Shown here piece by piece: positions 11,313 through 23,790 of a DNA stretch of 64,000 nucleotides. Origin of the DNA: Gorsachius magnificus (lineage: Eukaryota; Chordata; Aves; Pelecaniformes; Ardeidae); the NCBI GenBank assembly GCA_034008185.1, contig CM067081.1, forward strand, positions 6,447,821-6,511,820, given 5' to 3'. Position 1 is the stretch's first letter. Each line of letters starts with the position of its first letter. The position numbers and the translations under genes are program-made. The notes beneath the pieces are model-generated. The model was not told where the DNA came from, did not search any database, and saw nothing but the letters and a program-made list of their open reading frames with translations.

Positions 11313-13161
11313 GAAGCTTATTAGTGGGATTTCATAGAAGTGTAGGACATCAAATGATTCCTATTCTAGGGGATGCTGAGTTCACAGCTAGTACACATAT
11401 AGTATAAACATTCATATCACACTTGCTGTTTATTAGTGCCTTGCAATTTTAATTATGTTGAAGACAAAACACCTATTTCAATGAAGTAATGCCTAATAGA
11501 GATGCTGATCCTGCACAGATACTGACAAGGAAGTCTTCATTTACTTTCTAGAGCATTCTTAACTAGAGTATTCATAAAGTAAAGCAATTATAATTGTCAT
11601 ATGTGTAAGAGTTTGACTAAAGCTCACCTTATGTGAAATCAATCCCTGCTCTGCTCTGGGTATACCCCAGTAAGGTATGCAGAGCAGTATGCTTTCAAGG
11701 ATAAAACAGGAGGCTACTGGCCCCAGCAAATGAAAGCAGAGATAAAAAGGGGAAAAATCAAGATTTTGAACATATTGCTGAAGAGATCTTCATCTCTTCA
11801 CACCCCAGCTAGCTCACATATGCCAGGACAGGTCCTCATCATGCCACCCTGGTCTGTGCATATGATCTTTGGGTCATCTGGCTACACACCACAGCCAGCT
11901 GGGAAGGAAGAAGGTACTGGCTTCAGGACATCCCCCTGACTGTCAAGTGCCTTCTCATCATTAGAAGGCTGAGAGTATATTTCTAGGACAAGACAAAGCA
12001 CAGTATGTAGCTCTGAGCATCTACTTCACTCTCTTGTGGACTGCTAAAAATGAAATAAAAGTTTTAGTACTATGTAAAAGCCAAGGTTCTGCAGTCTGAA
12101 TTCCTCTGACAGCCTAGAATGAATGTTTTGATCAACAAATTCTATTTCAATTGTACTAATTTTACAATAACAGAAAAAAAGGTGAAGTATTTGCTGGGGT
12201 TAGCTTCAGAATACTGGATCCAGACAACCCCAATCTCTCTCCTTTCCTAGTTTTATCCTGTTCAGTGCTGACCATTACTGTGAACTCTTCACTACAGTCA
12301 CTCTGTTTTTTTCCAGATGGTAAACACATATTCTGTTTTTTCACAGTAGAAATATCTTAATGAGAAAAGAGAACCCTTGGTGTTACGTACAAAATAAGGG
12401 CAATTCTTCTCACCTCTTTCAACATCCTCCCACCATCAAAAGAAACTGTAAAGATAAATAACAAATATATTTTTTTCTCCCTCTGTAATGCCAGAGCAAA
12501 TTATATTCTTTGGGTTTCTTTTTCTGTTTCAGAAAAAGAGAAATTGCCTGTGGTTCAAACTGGGGTGCAGATAAGTTTGGGTAAGAATTCAATCCTCAGA
12601 GAAATGAATTAGAAATTAAAATGAATTAGAGGTAAGCTAACATATGTTATTCTCCCAGTATGGTTTAAAATGGCAAGTTTTTTTCTTGTGATCACTTTGG
12701 AGGTGTAACTTGTCATTCACGTCTGCTTTCGGCACACTGTAACTGGATTATGAAATCACTTCTGGCTGATACAGATTTACAAAGGGTATATATTCCAGAC
12801 TGGTGGGGCTTGATTGGCTTTTTGAAGGCTCATGAATATGGATTAGCCCTAAACCCTCTAGAATCTTTGGAGTTAGGTGGATTCTTTGTCCACAATATTA
12901 AGCAAAGAGTGATAAGCTTTCATATGAGAAGGTAGGCAATAAACAGAGATTTGATGGTAACCTCACAGGAAAAAGACAGTATCTAAAGAAGAAGGAACAG
13001 TGCAGAAGAACATTTAGAGGGTAAATGCTAACCTGGAGGATTTTTAGTAGGAGAAGACAGTATGAGATGAACAGAAGGTCTACATTCAGCTTGGTGCATG
13101 TTACCAGAAAAACTTGGAGTTACGCCCAGGAATCCTGAATCTTTCCCACTTTTTCATGGGG

Positions 13162-13189
13162 AAAAAAAAAAAAAAAAAAAAAAAAAAAA
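13162..13189. repeat. A28 homopolymer
   Basis: Twenty-eight uninterrupted A bases. The preceding ~100 bp has no AATAAA close to the run and no recognisable gene or LINE body, so I do not call a processed pseudogene. Confidence 0.95.
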
Positions 13190-13221
13190 GACATCCTGGA
13201 GAAGAAGACAATATGAGATCA

Positions 13222-13257
13222 AGAAATTAAAACTGTATCAGAAATTAAGACTGTATC
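13222..13257. repeat. 18-bp tandem duplication (2 copies, 1 mismatch)
   Basis: AGAAATTAAAACTGTATC at 13222-13239 is followed directly by AGAAATTAAGACTGTATC at 13240-13257. A single A/G difference separates the copies. Confidence 0.9.
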
Positions 13258-15969
13258 AGAACATCCATACATATAAGTTTGCAATATATATTTATGAATT
13301 GTGTTTATATTTCATCTTTCTTGAAGGGAAATGAGGAAAGATAGCAAAACCATAAGAAATAAACAATATATAGAGATTTCTGTTCTCTATGATCAATTCA
13401 AGAATAAGGGGTTATCTGATTATAATATTGTGAAAAAATATCTATACACCATGGTCCTAGACTGCAGAAATTGTTTCTAGAGGACATTGCTGAGGCCAAG
13501 GCTTTAGCACATCCCAAAGAAGTCTGTATTTTTCAATAGATTTTGGAAGTATGCTAAGGTACTGCAAGAATTCCCAAGAAATTAATAAGTATTCCTCAAG
13601 CAATCCCTCCAGATCTTAGGTGTTGCTATGCAATTAATATCATATTTGCTGCCTTTGGAACTCCATTTTTCTTTCCTTCTTCCCCTTGATGCTGGCCACT
13701 GCCGATGGGAAATGGTTTAATTTCTTATACATAGTTAGACAAATTGTTTTTTTTTATTTGGCCAGCTGGTACAACTGGAAAATTGTACCAAAATTAGTGT
13801 AATGAGTCAAAACTCAAAATTTCCCTTTCAGAGGAATTGCTGACCTTTATTTTTTTTTTTAATTAATATTTTGAGTTATAACAAATTAAAAAAAAAATCT
13901 TATGGAAAAATATGAAGAAACAAAATAATTTGGTTTGAATCTTATTGCAAATTTTACCTTATTTTGTAATCTATGAAAGACATAAAGATGTTAATGTTTT
14001 TACTATAATATCACTGCATGGTTTGCACAGTTGGATATGACATATCATATCCACTGTGCTAATAATTGTTATTCTAAATGGTAATTAGTTTTTAAATTGG
14101 TATTCTAGTGTATAAATTGGCGTTCTAACTGATCATTTGTCATTGGCTTTAGTATCCAGTCATTCCTTATCATGAGCAGTATAAAAAACATACCACAATT
14201 AAATATTTTTAAACTGAAAGAATGAAACCTTTTAAACTTTTTTTGGTCATAACAATTTTTTAAATAAAATTTTAGCAAAATTAATCTGTTAGTGTTGATG
14301 AAGCAAAAATTTCTGTTTAAAAAAATGTTCCATTGTCTAGTTCAGTTGCAGTAACTAAGTTACAAATATAATATACTGAAGTAACTTCTGCTGTTGCAAA
14401 AACAGTATTGAAGATAAGTTTTGACTGGAAGTTTTTAATTAATGATAGGAGAAATAAAAGTCCACATTCTCAATAAAACTGTATAACGTAGCCACATAAG
14501 TCCAGGCTAACTTTGCTGATTTTTTTTTTTCCAAACCTTTTACTTCTCTAAGCAAAGTTGTTTCCTTTATGTGGACTGATAGCTATCGGAATACAATTTG
14601 TATCACAGTTAACAAAACTAGTAGGACTAGACACATGTATTAGTGAAGGCTTTATAGGAACTGTCACTGAAATCCTCAACTTAAAATATTTTTTGTGCAA
14701 ATGAGCGACAGTTAGCCATTGTGTCAAAGGACAGGTAACCAAATAACCCTTTGTCATAAGTCTTACAACCGTACCTTTGAATAATGGGTATTTATAGAGA
14801 AGTTGGAGGAAAAAAATGGAACCTGAAAAACACTGGAGATACAGAGTTATCACAGCAAAAGGGATAACCATGGTAGCTACAGTGCTCATTAATTTAAATG
14901 AATGTTCTAATTTAGATGGCAGAGCACCTAAGATAGTGATAGATATATGATAAAGTATAACAACGGAAATGCTTCACTATTGTTATGTACAGGGTATCAC
15001 AGACATTTTATGAGAGCAAATGTGAGTGGTTAGTGATATGGGAACTTGGGAAAGGAAATCCCTGAAATTCACACCAATTCTTGCTGTCTCAACTACTCCA
15101 GTCTTTCCAAAAGAAATCATGTAAATAGTTCAAGATTTTTGTTGTTTCTCTGCCTTTTGTCAAATCAAGACTTTTGTGGTTTTGCGTGGCTTTGAAATGA
15201 AATTAAAAAAAAAGTTATATTATCAAGGGGTTTATTGATGAAATAATATTTGCTATAAACCATAATAAGAAAGCTGAACCTACCAGACCATCATTTATTA
15301 ATTTTAGTGTTGCCTAATTAATGCATGTTAGATTAGACTGCACAAACACTTTTTTTGTTGTTTAAATGTTGTCAACATGTCTTGTAAAAAATACTTATTC
15401 TTCTTCACAGTTTAGTAAGGTACAATCCACTTATAAAGATATTAAAAAGATATTTGATGTCATATACTAGCAAGTAATTCTCTCATCCTCCACCATCCAA
15501 AATAGATAGCATTCAGAAATATGAATCCCAAGAGGTGTATATCACCCCATCAGAGATTGATTCAGTTATTACCTGCCAGGAATACATTCATTCTGTGTTA
15601 TCTACCAGCATTAACATAAGTAGAGCTCCTTCAGATGTATATGAAAGCCACAGACAATGCATCTCTCCATTCCTTTCTTTCTCCTGCTTGCAGTGATCTA
15701 CTACTTAACGCATCATGCTCTTCATCCACATAGCCAAGCTTAGCTTTTTTCCCAGGTCTTATTATTTTACAAGGCAGAAATTGCTCTCTACTCCACTTCA
15801 TGTATTTGTTTGAGAAATTTCATGACATTCATCTTTCCTACAGTTTGGATAATATTCTACATCAATAGCTTGTATTGACATTTGGGATGCAACTGGGGCT
15901 CATTTTGCATCTCCTGTGGAAATCATATAGACTTGAGGAAATTCTTATATCACTGTGGAGGTCCTGACC

Positions 15970-16030
15970 TCAGTCCATTGACCTCAGTGCAGATACGTTA
16001 GATTTACATCATTGCTAAATCTCTGGGTCC
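15970..16030. repeat. Old dispersed repeat remnant ('cattgacctcagtg' core)
   Basis: The segment 'cattgacctcagtgcagata' followed by 'cgttagatttacatcattgc' and ending in 'ctctgggtcc' follows the pattern of an old amniote/sauropsid repeat (cattgacttcagtgg, then agatttacacc, then atctggcc). I recognise the pattern but cannot name the family with certainty. Confidence 0.4.
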
Positions 16031-17386
16031 TACAAAGAAGCAAGGCCAGAAGATTAATTATAGGGAAGAAGTAAACTGTTAATAAACATGGAGTTAAGCA
16101 AGCTTATGTTGTTAAGATTCAGGTGAGTCAATCTCCTTGAGCAGAAAGGTTAAAAGGAATTAACATGGTTCCTCTCTTCTCAAGTTAGAAACTCTATCTC
16201 TGAACAAGTAATAGCAAAAGATGTTGCAACTTCCTCCTTTTTTTTATTCACACACACTTGTTTCTCATTCTCCATTTCATTTTCTTTAAAACACAACAAA
16301 GAAAAAGAAAAACTAAGTAGAAGCTCACAAATTTCCTTTGTCATGTAAACACAATTTTTACAGTAGTTGCCATTAGTAGCTATTGTTAGTGTTGAACCAG
16401 TACAAGGAGATAGCTTGTTTGTAATGTTTCTATTTTTAAACATTACAGGTATTGCAGATAGTAATTGACAACAGGAACAGGAATTAAATTATTGTGTTAA
16501 TAAGCTTAAATAAAGCATTATGGGATAAAATGGGCACAGGACTCTTCATAAAAAGATATTTTTTATTGGGCTTCAGTCTTTACTAAGGCAGTTCTTACCA
16601 GAAAACAAGGTCCATGCAAAGGTGAGGACAAGTGAAAGGAGTTGTATTATGGAATTAAAAAGTACTGCAGTATACGAGTTCTTAAGGTGACAATTTACTC
16701 TGGGTGCTAAGTTTATGATATGACTTATTTGTTATTTATAGTGTTAAAGAGAGATCCACACAGATCCTGCCAGTGAGCTACATATTATCTCCTTTATAAA
16801 TTCCGATGCTATGGCCTTTGGTTCACAGCCCTAATTGGGATGCATAAAGATCTCAAATACATTGATTCCTGAAGAAGGATGGTTAAAATCAACAGATGGG
16901 GAGAGAGTGAGTCAATGAACTTGTGAAGAAGTCATCGCATGGTTTCGCTTCCATTCCCAGTCCTTTAATTCTCATTAATTCACCTGTTGCACCAAAGTCT
17001 TACTGGAGTTTCAAGGTCCTTTGTTGCCAATAATTTGCATTGAAGGCAGGACCTGTAAAAATATCAAAAAATGTCCTGAGTTTGTCCAGCAAATGCCACC
17101 CTCCACTTCCCACTGTTGTATTTGAGTCACTTTTCCTTTCTTTCACCATGGGGCTAGAGACTTGGGTTACAACAGGGTCCTAGCTCCTTCCTCTTGCTTT
17201 TCCTTATTCCAAGCAAATATTTCCAGTCAAGGTATGCCGTTACCTGTTACACCATAACCGTCAAGCACAATGAGAACAGAACAGGGTTCTGTTTAACTTA
17301 CAGGTAAGATCCTAGGCACGTCTTATTTATGTAACTGAATTCTGCATTTATAGTTTAGAATAAATATTTCTGGAATTATATCCAGT

Positions 17387-17735
17387 TTTTCAGTACTTAA
17401 AAGGGGCCTATAGGAAAGATGGGGAAAATCTTTTTGGTAGGCCCAGCTGTGACAGGACAAGGTGTAATGGTTTTAAACTAAACCAGGGTAGGTTTAGACT
17501 AGATATAAGGAAGAAATTCTTTACAATGAGGGTGATGAAACACTGGAACAGGTTGCCCAGAGAGGTGGTGGAGGCCCCATCCCTGGAAACATTCAAGGCC
17601 AGGTTGGACGGGGCTCTGAGCAACCTGATCTGGTTAAAGGTGTCCCTGCTCCCTGCAGGGGGGTTGTACTAGATGACCTCTAGGGGTCCCTTCCAACCCA
17701 AAACATTCTATGATTCTATGATTCTTTGATTCTTT
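17387..17735 (+). mobile_element. CR1 LINE, 5'-truncated, sibling of the 26.1-kb copy
   Basis: About 350 bp of the CR1 3' end: the last part of ORF2 ('cagctgtgacaggacaaggt' through 'aacaggttgcccagagaggt'), the short 3' UTR ending 'gggtcccttccaacccaaaa', and tail octamers ATTCTATG, ATTCTATG, ATTCTTTG, ATTCTTT. It is the same subfamily as 26092-26756: by eye I count about 13 mismatches over roughly 330 aligned bases. The 5' break is near 'tttcagtacttaaaagg'. A six-base TTTCAG occurs near both ends, but the sibling has TTTCAG inside the element, so it is not a safe target-site duplication. Confidence 0.92.
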
Positions 17736-20700
17736 CAGCTAATAAAAAAACGTGGAGCCTGGTTTTGTAGCTGAGTAACACCTAATCATCAGGGTTTTAC
17801 ATAAAGCAGCTGTGAGGTCTAATGCTGTGTAATGCTTTGTGAAAACTTAGGAGAAGGCACAATCATGTTTGCACAAAAAGTTAAATAGAGGACCAGGAGT
17901 GTTGTACCTTGTGTGTTTGACAGATATAGCTAACGCTGTCTCAGTGTATTCTGAGATCCTAAGAGTAAGAGCCTGCAACCCCAACCAGAACAGAATGGAA
18001 CCTGTAGTGCTGTTTATGTTCCACATAACTGAGTTTAACTTTTAAGCTTCATCACAAAGCACAATCTTGCTCTGTTCTGCCCCAGCTGCAGGCTGTGTGG
18101 GATTTAATAGCTGTTCAGCTGCAAGGTGAGTCAGCTGAGCTTGATGCTCAGACACAAAACCTATTTGGGGTTGATTATTTTTTCATCATATCAGTGAGTT
18201 GAAGTAACTTATTGCATGATTGCTAAATACAGTGCCAGAGAAGTGGCTAAAACATGCATACGTGGGAGCGTGATTGGAAGGGTGTTAGAAGAAGCCTGTC
18301 TCTGAAGAGCAGCAAATTTAGTATAACAGGAACCTAACCACTGAGCGGCATTCATCAGTTGCTAACCTGTGCAGTGCAGAGCCAAATCCCTGTAGCACTT
18401 TGTATCTGCTTGTCCTTCCTATATCACCCATGATTTCTGGACAGCCATCCTTTCCTTCCATTTTACGTATTCCCAGTTTCTTGAGCAGCATTCAGTCACC
18501 AGCTCAGATCAGCCACTGGCATTCAAAATCTGCATTCAAAGGCAGCTTATGGTATTCCCTTTTGTGCTAGGAAAGAGACCACAGTGATAAGAAGCAAAAT
18601 TAATCCTCTGTATAATTCTGCTTGTCAATGACCTGAAAAAAAGGGTTTGTACTTTTTTTTTTTTTTGCATTCTTTACATTTTATTTCTCTTTGTAGCTGT
18701 TTGCTGTCTTGTACAGTTTTTTACTTGATATTTAACTTATATGTGGGATGGATCTTAGTTCTATGCTAAAACCTGAGATTGTGGTCTTAAAGAAAAGGAT
18801 GAAGCCTGAACAGTTAAGGCAGAACAACAAATCTTATGAGCTATATAAATCTCTTTCCACTTTTTTATTTTATGCCTTTGCTATTTAACTTTATCAACTC
18901 ATTGACCTTGATAGAAAGGGGATACTTTGCTGAAGATGCACACTCCTTAATATTGCAAATAAGAGCAATTAGCTATAGTGCTTTGATATCTATGAAATAT
19001 ACTACACAAGCAATAAGGTCCACATCTTTAGAGGCATTTAGGCATCTAGACATGCAAAATTGTCATTCAGGAGGGTAGTTTGTAAGTGCTGAGGCAGTTA
19101 ACTTTCTTTGGTTTAAGTGGCAGTTAAGCACTGGGTTGTCTGAATGCTTTATTTCAATTTACCAATCAAAATGAAATATTTCATGGGAAAACAGGTTCGT
19201 ATCAAACTGAATTTTAGAAAAAAAAATACATTTCAATAAATATTTTTAAAACACCTTTGTATTTTTGGCACTTGGGGAAGAAGGGACAGGAGGCATCTCT
19301 TTCTATGTAAAATCCCAACGGTTTGAGCATTATTCACAATGTGAAAGGCTTAACCACAATTCCTGCATCTGGCTGAGGCGTTTGCGCATACACCTCCACA
19401 GCCACCCCAATTCGTCATCACTCTAAACCTTTCAATAATGGTTTTCTTTAATCCTTCCTTTTGCTTCATTTACAGTTTACATGGAATATGTGAAATTACT
19501 GGAGCCAAAAATCAAGATAATTCACCAGCTCAAAGGTCAAGGGCATCAGCTAGGGAGAGAGATGCCCTAATTCTCATCCCTTCTTGGTGATAATTTGTGC
19601 AAATAACTGCATCAACCAGAGGCTGAAATTTTTCACCCTTCTCTTTTTTCAAACACCAGCCTTCTCCTCCAGACCCATCTTCTGGGATGCTAGGGTTACA
19701 GATTTCACAGATCTCTAAACACAGAGGTAGAAAGAGATTTGAGTTTTTCCACAGCCCAGACTAGTCTTTTAATCATGAAATGTCAGTCAAAATGGACTGT
19801 TAATACCTCATCTCCTGTATTAAGAAATAAAATAAAATAAAATAAATCAAGCCAAACCTGTTTAACAGGAGTCCCAAAGCAGCCTTAAGTAATGGGTTTG
19901 GCTGATAAAAACCATTTCTCTCTGAAGGTAATGAAAAGGTCTTATTTCTCTGTCTCTAAACACAGAAAGATCACAATGCTGGCAAATCTGAAATGTGACT
20001 GCAAACCAAAAATCAAGTCAGTACGAAATTTGAAAGCACTGCATTTAGTTTCAGCTACTTTGCCTGCAGCTCAGCTGATGTCTCCCACAGCAAGATTCAG
20101 GAGTAAAGCAAACCCAGAGGAGACCTGCCACCTTGCAAAATCTGTCCTTTGCCTGTTTGGCTTCAAGGTCTAGTTTTTGGTTTCAAGGACCATTAACAAA
20201 ATTTAACTCTGATTCCCTGAAATAATTGCTAATAGATAACAGTTGATTTTTCCCCAAATCACATAAAGAACTTAGACAAGAGAAAGATTGAAAATTTCAG
20301 GGAACAGGACAAAAAATTAAAAAAAAAAAAAAGAAGAAAACAAGACAGGACAAGGCAGGACATGGCAAGGTGAGGCAGGAGAACTTTCCCTGATCCACTT
20401 GTATCAAATCCCCTAATTCCCTCATACCACCTGGAGCTTTCTTCTTGCAGCAATCCCTGCAAGAACTGGTGAGCCCCAATTCACAACTTTTTCTTATCGG
20501 TAATCTTTTTACTATCAGATTAGTTAGGTACTTAGTACTTCATATTTAGGTATTTTGGCAAAGCTTCCTAGGCTTCCACCTGCATCTTCAAGCACCCAAG
20601 CACCTTCAATAATCAGATACTCTGGGGCTCAGGTGGCCAGCAAGTGACTTGAAACCCTGAGCAAAGCCTGGAAGATTATAGATGACATTCTTAATGTTTC

Positions 20701-21659
20701 TGAGGTAGCAAATAAGAAGAAAATTGTTCCGAGTGCTGATATACATCAGAAGTAATAAAAAGAAAAGTATGATATGTATAAATTGTATGCAGTGTGAAGT
20801 TGTTGCCAACAGCAGTGAGGGCAAATAGTCTAGAGAGGTTAGACCAGGAAACCTCAAAATGAAATGTCACGGGGAAATGCAAGCTAATAAATGCAGAAGG
20901 GGAGGAAAATAATAACAGAACACAGCTAAGATCCTATGATTCTATGAAAGAGAAAATCCCGAGCGGTACTGTTAAAAGTTACTTGCTGGAGACAGAAATT
21001 GGCCAATGAGACCTGAAATTGCAATGTGATATGACAGCAAAAGGCCAATACAATTTTGACTCTCTGATGTACAGCTACTCTTTAATGGGGCACAGATGTG
21101 ATAATCCATCTCTGTACAATGCTGTAAAAAATGCATGGGCAGCCCTTCCCTCAAAAAATTGGAAGAGAAAAGAGAGAGTTTAAAAAATGTGTATCTTTTA
21201 AAGCAAGTTTGATATACAGGTAAGGAAAGATATGCAGAATGACTAGGAATAATCTGAAGAATGGCACAGAAAAATGCAGAAGGTTTTCAGGACAGCAAAA
21301 GACAAGGGACTCTAAAATTTCAGACATCTACAAGAATTTTGTTTCAGTTCATATTGCCCCTGGTCTGGCTACATTTGGAACAACCTGGATGATGAGCCTA
21401 AGCCTCAAGAAATTCTTTGGAGTTCCTGATAAAGCAACGTAATTTACCATGCATTGCTCTGAAACAGCATCTGGGAATCACTTTTGATAATTCCCTTTCC
21501 TGAATTTTGTGAACTGTGTAAATAATCCGTATCTCACTGGCTTCATTTCATGGGCCCTACTTATTGTGCAGAACGACAGAGCAAGCAGATGATCTTTACA
21601 CATGATCTGTGTGGCATTCATGACAAGTGTAGAGCTCAGTGGAGCTCCCTGAATCATGT
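17736..21659. other. Unique-looking non-coding stretch
   Basis: No gene recognised. Holds T14 (18653-18666), an AAATA microsatellite (19825-19846) and an A-run with a purine-rich imperfect repeat (about 20319-20380, units like caggacaagg). A lone 'gatcctatgattctatga' at about 20932-20949 resembles a CR1 tail but has no CR1 body beside it. Confidence 0.5.
19825..19846. repeat. (AAATA)n microsatellite
   Basis: A short run of AAATA units, about four copies, with no interruption. It could be the tail of an unrecognised retroelement, but no body is visible. Confidence 0.85.
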
Positions 21660-22335
21660 CCTTTTCATGACGAAGAGTGCCAGATCACTCAGGCATCGCT
21701 TGTATGACCATGAAACCTTTGATCATATTTGCTTCCCTTCTCTGAACCTTTTCCAGTTTTAATATATGATTTTTTGACATGAAGGAGCAGTAACAGCCAT
21801 GCAGTGTTCAATGAGGCACAAACCATGGGTTTAATTAACTAGCTTCTCTTTTGCTCTCTACTCCTTTTTCTGTGAGCCTTTTCTGTTTATTTTTACTGAT
21901 GTTGAATGTATGTATTCAAGGAATTATTTATCTCAGCCCCAAGGTCTCATTCCCCAGTGGCTGGAGTGAGTTCAGTCTTTGTCATTTTGTATGTGAAGCT
22001 GCAGTTGTTTATTCACACCACACATACATTGCTTAACATTTATCTACATTTACTTTCATCTGCCATTTTCTTACCTAACCATTGAATCTTGTAAAGACCT
22101 TCTGCAATTTTTCACAATGGAATTCATCCATTTTACCTTGAAGTACAGAAAACTTTGTCACAACACATCCCCTTTTGCAGGTCATTTATGAATACATTAA
22201 ATAGCAGGTCCAAGAACAGCACTCTGTGCAACTTCACTGCTGACCTTCCTCCATGGAGAGGGCTAATCACCTACCCTTGTATAGTCTTCCAGAGCTTATG
22301 AACCTTTCTGTTTTCTTCATTTGGATGCAACTTTC
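21660..22335 (-). mobile_element. Ancient CR1-group LINE relic (~680 bp)
   Basis: Same old family as the relic at 10.3-11.3 kb, also reversed. Landmarks in order are 'cttctctgaaccttttccag' (21737), 'cagtgttcaatgaggcac' (21800), 'gccccaaggtctcattcccc' (21937), 'catttatctacatttacttt' then 'catctgccatttt' (22036-22072), 'gcaggtcatttatgaataca' (22178) and 'aacagcactctgtgcaac' (22214). Heavily substituted, without a usable frame. The order and spacing of several independent landmarks make the assignment fairly safe; edges are approximate. Confidence 0.7.
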
Positions 22336-23359
22336 AGGGTTTTTATTAATACCTGCTTAATTCTAAAAAGTTCTCTTTTAATTTTGCTGCTTAGACATTC
22401 CTACTTTTCCTCAAGTCCATCACAGTAGGTGGTGTGTATGGGCATTGCACTTCCCAAGTGTCCCTCAAATGTCTCCATGTCACCTGCTAAGTTTTAATTC
22501 TTACCTACCTTTTTTAGCTTCTTTTAAATAAAATTCCTCATTTTTATATAGATCCTCATTTTGAAGCTTAGAGCATCTGCAGTGATTTATTTTTTTTTAA
22601 TTTGTTGTTTATCTGGGGAGTCCTGACTGTTCTGAAATACATTTTCAGCATTTTTTTTTGTATAAAATATTTTTATTATTATGGAAAAAAAAAAAAAAAG
22701 TTTTAATGATCTGCCTGCAATAGCTCAGGGAGAAGCAGCAATGACAGACCTCAGAAAGCTAACTGGGGAAGGGGAGGAATGAAGGAGGGTTAAGAAGTAC
22801 ACAAATACATTCAGCAGGCAAAGGCAAGAGCAGATGGATGGAGATACCTGCAACACCCTGTGGACCAGAGGATGAGTGAAACAAATTCCTACCCTTCAAA
22901 TATCAAGGCTGGAAATAAAACAATTATGTTAGTACTGTGTATAAGAAAGAGAAAAGAGACTCCTATTGAAAAGAGTCCCCAAGAGCTCTGTTGCCCACAG
23001 AAGCCACCTTTTTTTCAATCAATCCTATCTTTGCCACAGAGAAGCAACTAGTTTCCAGCACGCCAAGTCCACAGCCTGTTGATGTTGATCAATATCCATC
23101 TGTTGCCTGTCTTATCCTTAGATTACCATCCATTTTATCAAGGATTGTTGCTTTTTAAAATGTTTTATATTACCATTGTAAGGACCCAGGTCATGACTGA
23201 GGTTAGCAGACACTATTGTAATAATATAAATATCCCTAAAATGGGCCAGAGATGTGGGTCTTCTGAGTTGTGGGCCCTAAATGTTCTCTTGGAGAACTAC
23301 ATTATTTGGAATATACATTTTTTCTTTTATCATTTCGTTAAAGAAGACCCATACATAAT
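22336..23359. other. Non-coding stretch between LINE copies
   Basis: Contains an A15 run (22685-22699) and AT-rich sequence. The open frame beginning at 23079 runs into the CR1 copy at 23360 and its first ~95 codons match nothing I recognise, so I do not treat it as a gene. Confidence 0.55.
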
Positions 23360-23684
23360 GAAGCCAGTGAAGAGTCTGGAGCACAAGTCCTATGAGGAGT
23401 GGCTGAGGGAACTGGGGTTGTTCAGCCTGGGGAAAAAAAGGCTCAAGGGAGACCTTCTCGCTCTCTACAACTGCCTGACAGGAGGGGGTAGCGAGGTGGG
23501 TGTCAGTTTCTTCTCCCATGTAGCAATTGATAGGATGAGAGGAAATGGCCTCAAGTTGTGCCAGGGGAGGTTTAGATTAGATAATAGGAAAAATTTCTTC
23601 ACCAAAAGGGTGTCAAGGACTGGAAGGGGCTGCCCAAGGAAGGGGTTGAGTCCCCATCCCTGGAGGTATTTAAAAGATGGGTAG
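23360..23684 (+). pseudogene. CR1 ORF2 C-terminal fragment, frameshifted
   Basis: Part of the element above. The frame shows the final ORF2 segment (LRELGLFSL ... GNGLKL ... GRFRLD) and then diverges after a small deletion, so the true C terminus is lost. The ORF continues upstream of 23360 into unrelated flanking sequence by chance. Confidence 0.75.
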
Positions 23685-23790
23685 ACGAGGTGCTTAGGAA
23701 CCTAGTTTAGCAGTGGACAGGTACAGTTTGACTCAATGATCACAAAGGTCTTTTTCAACCAAAAATATCTATGATTCTGTGGTTCTATGA
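23360..23790 (+). mobile_element. CR1 LINE, 5'-truncated (~430 bp)
   Basis: Starts near 'aagccagtgaagagtctgga' and ends with degenerate octamers at about 23772-23790 ('atgattctgtggttctatga'). It encodes the end of CR1 ORF2: motifs [21 protein letters not shown] and [13 protein letters not shown] are visible in one frame. That frame stays open to about 23684 only because of a frame slip after NFFTKRV, where the family would read on through a conserved Trp-Asn-Arg-Leu-Pro stretch. It is of the same general type as the split minus-strand element at 25.98-26.97 kb. Defective copy. Confidence 0.92.

Larger units (their letters stand above)
11313..17386. other. Long AT-rich non-coding stretch
   Basis: No gene recognised over about 6 kb. 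It contains an A28 homopolymer (13162-13189), an 18-bp tandem duplication (13222-13257), very AT-rich sequence from about 13.7 to 14.5 kb, an unexplained 113-codon minus-strand open frame (14548-14889) without recognisable domains, and one old repeat remnant (15970-16030). The rest looks unique. Confidence 0.55.

Noticed and set aside
14548..14889. 113-codon minus-strand open frame
   Set aside because: No recognisable domain and no splice or polyA context. Length is within what chance gives in 64 kb of AT-rich DNA.
17408..17623. Minus-strand frame very similar to one at 26436-26651
   Set aside because: Both are antisense shadows of the same CR1 3' segment in two sibling insertions. The similarity reflects the repeat, not a gene family.
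20932..20949. Isolated 'gatcctatgattctatga' resembling a CR1 tail
   Set aside because: No CR1 body precedes it on either strand, and the match is too short to call an element.
23079..23359. N-terminal half of a 201-codon plus-strand open frame
   Set aside because: Only the part from 23360 on is CR1-derived. The upstream ~95 codons are unrelated flanking DNA joined by chance, with no recognisable domain.
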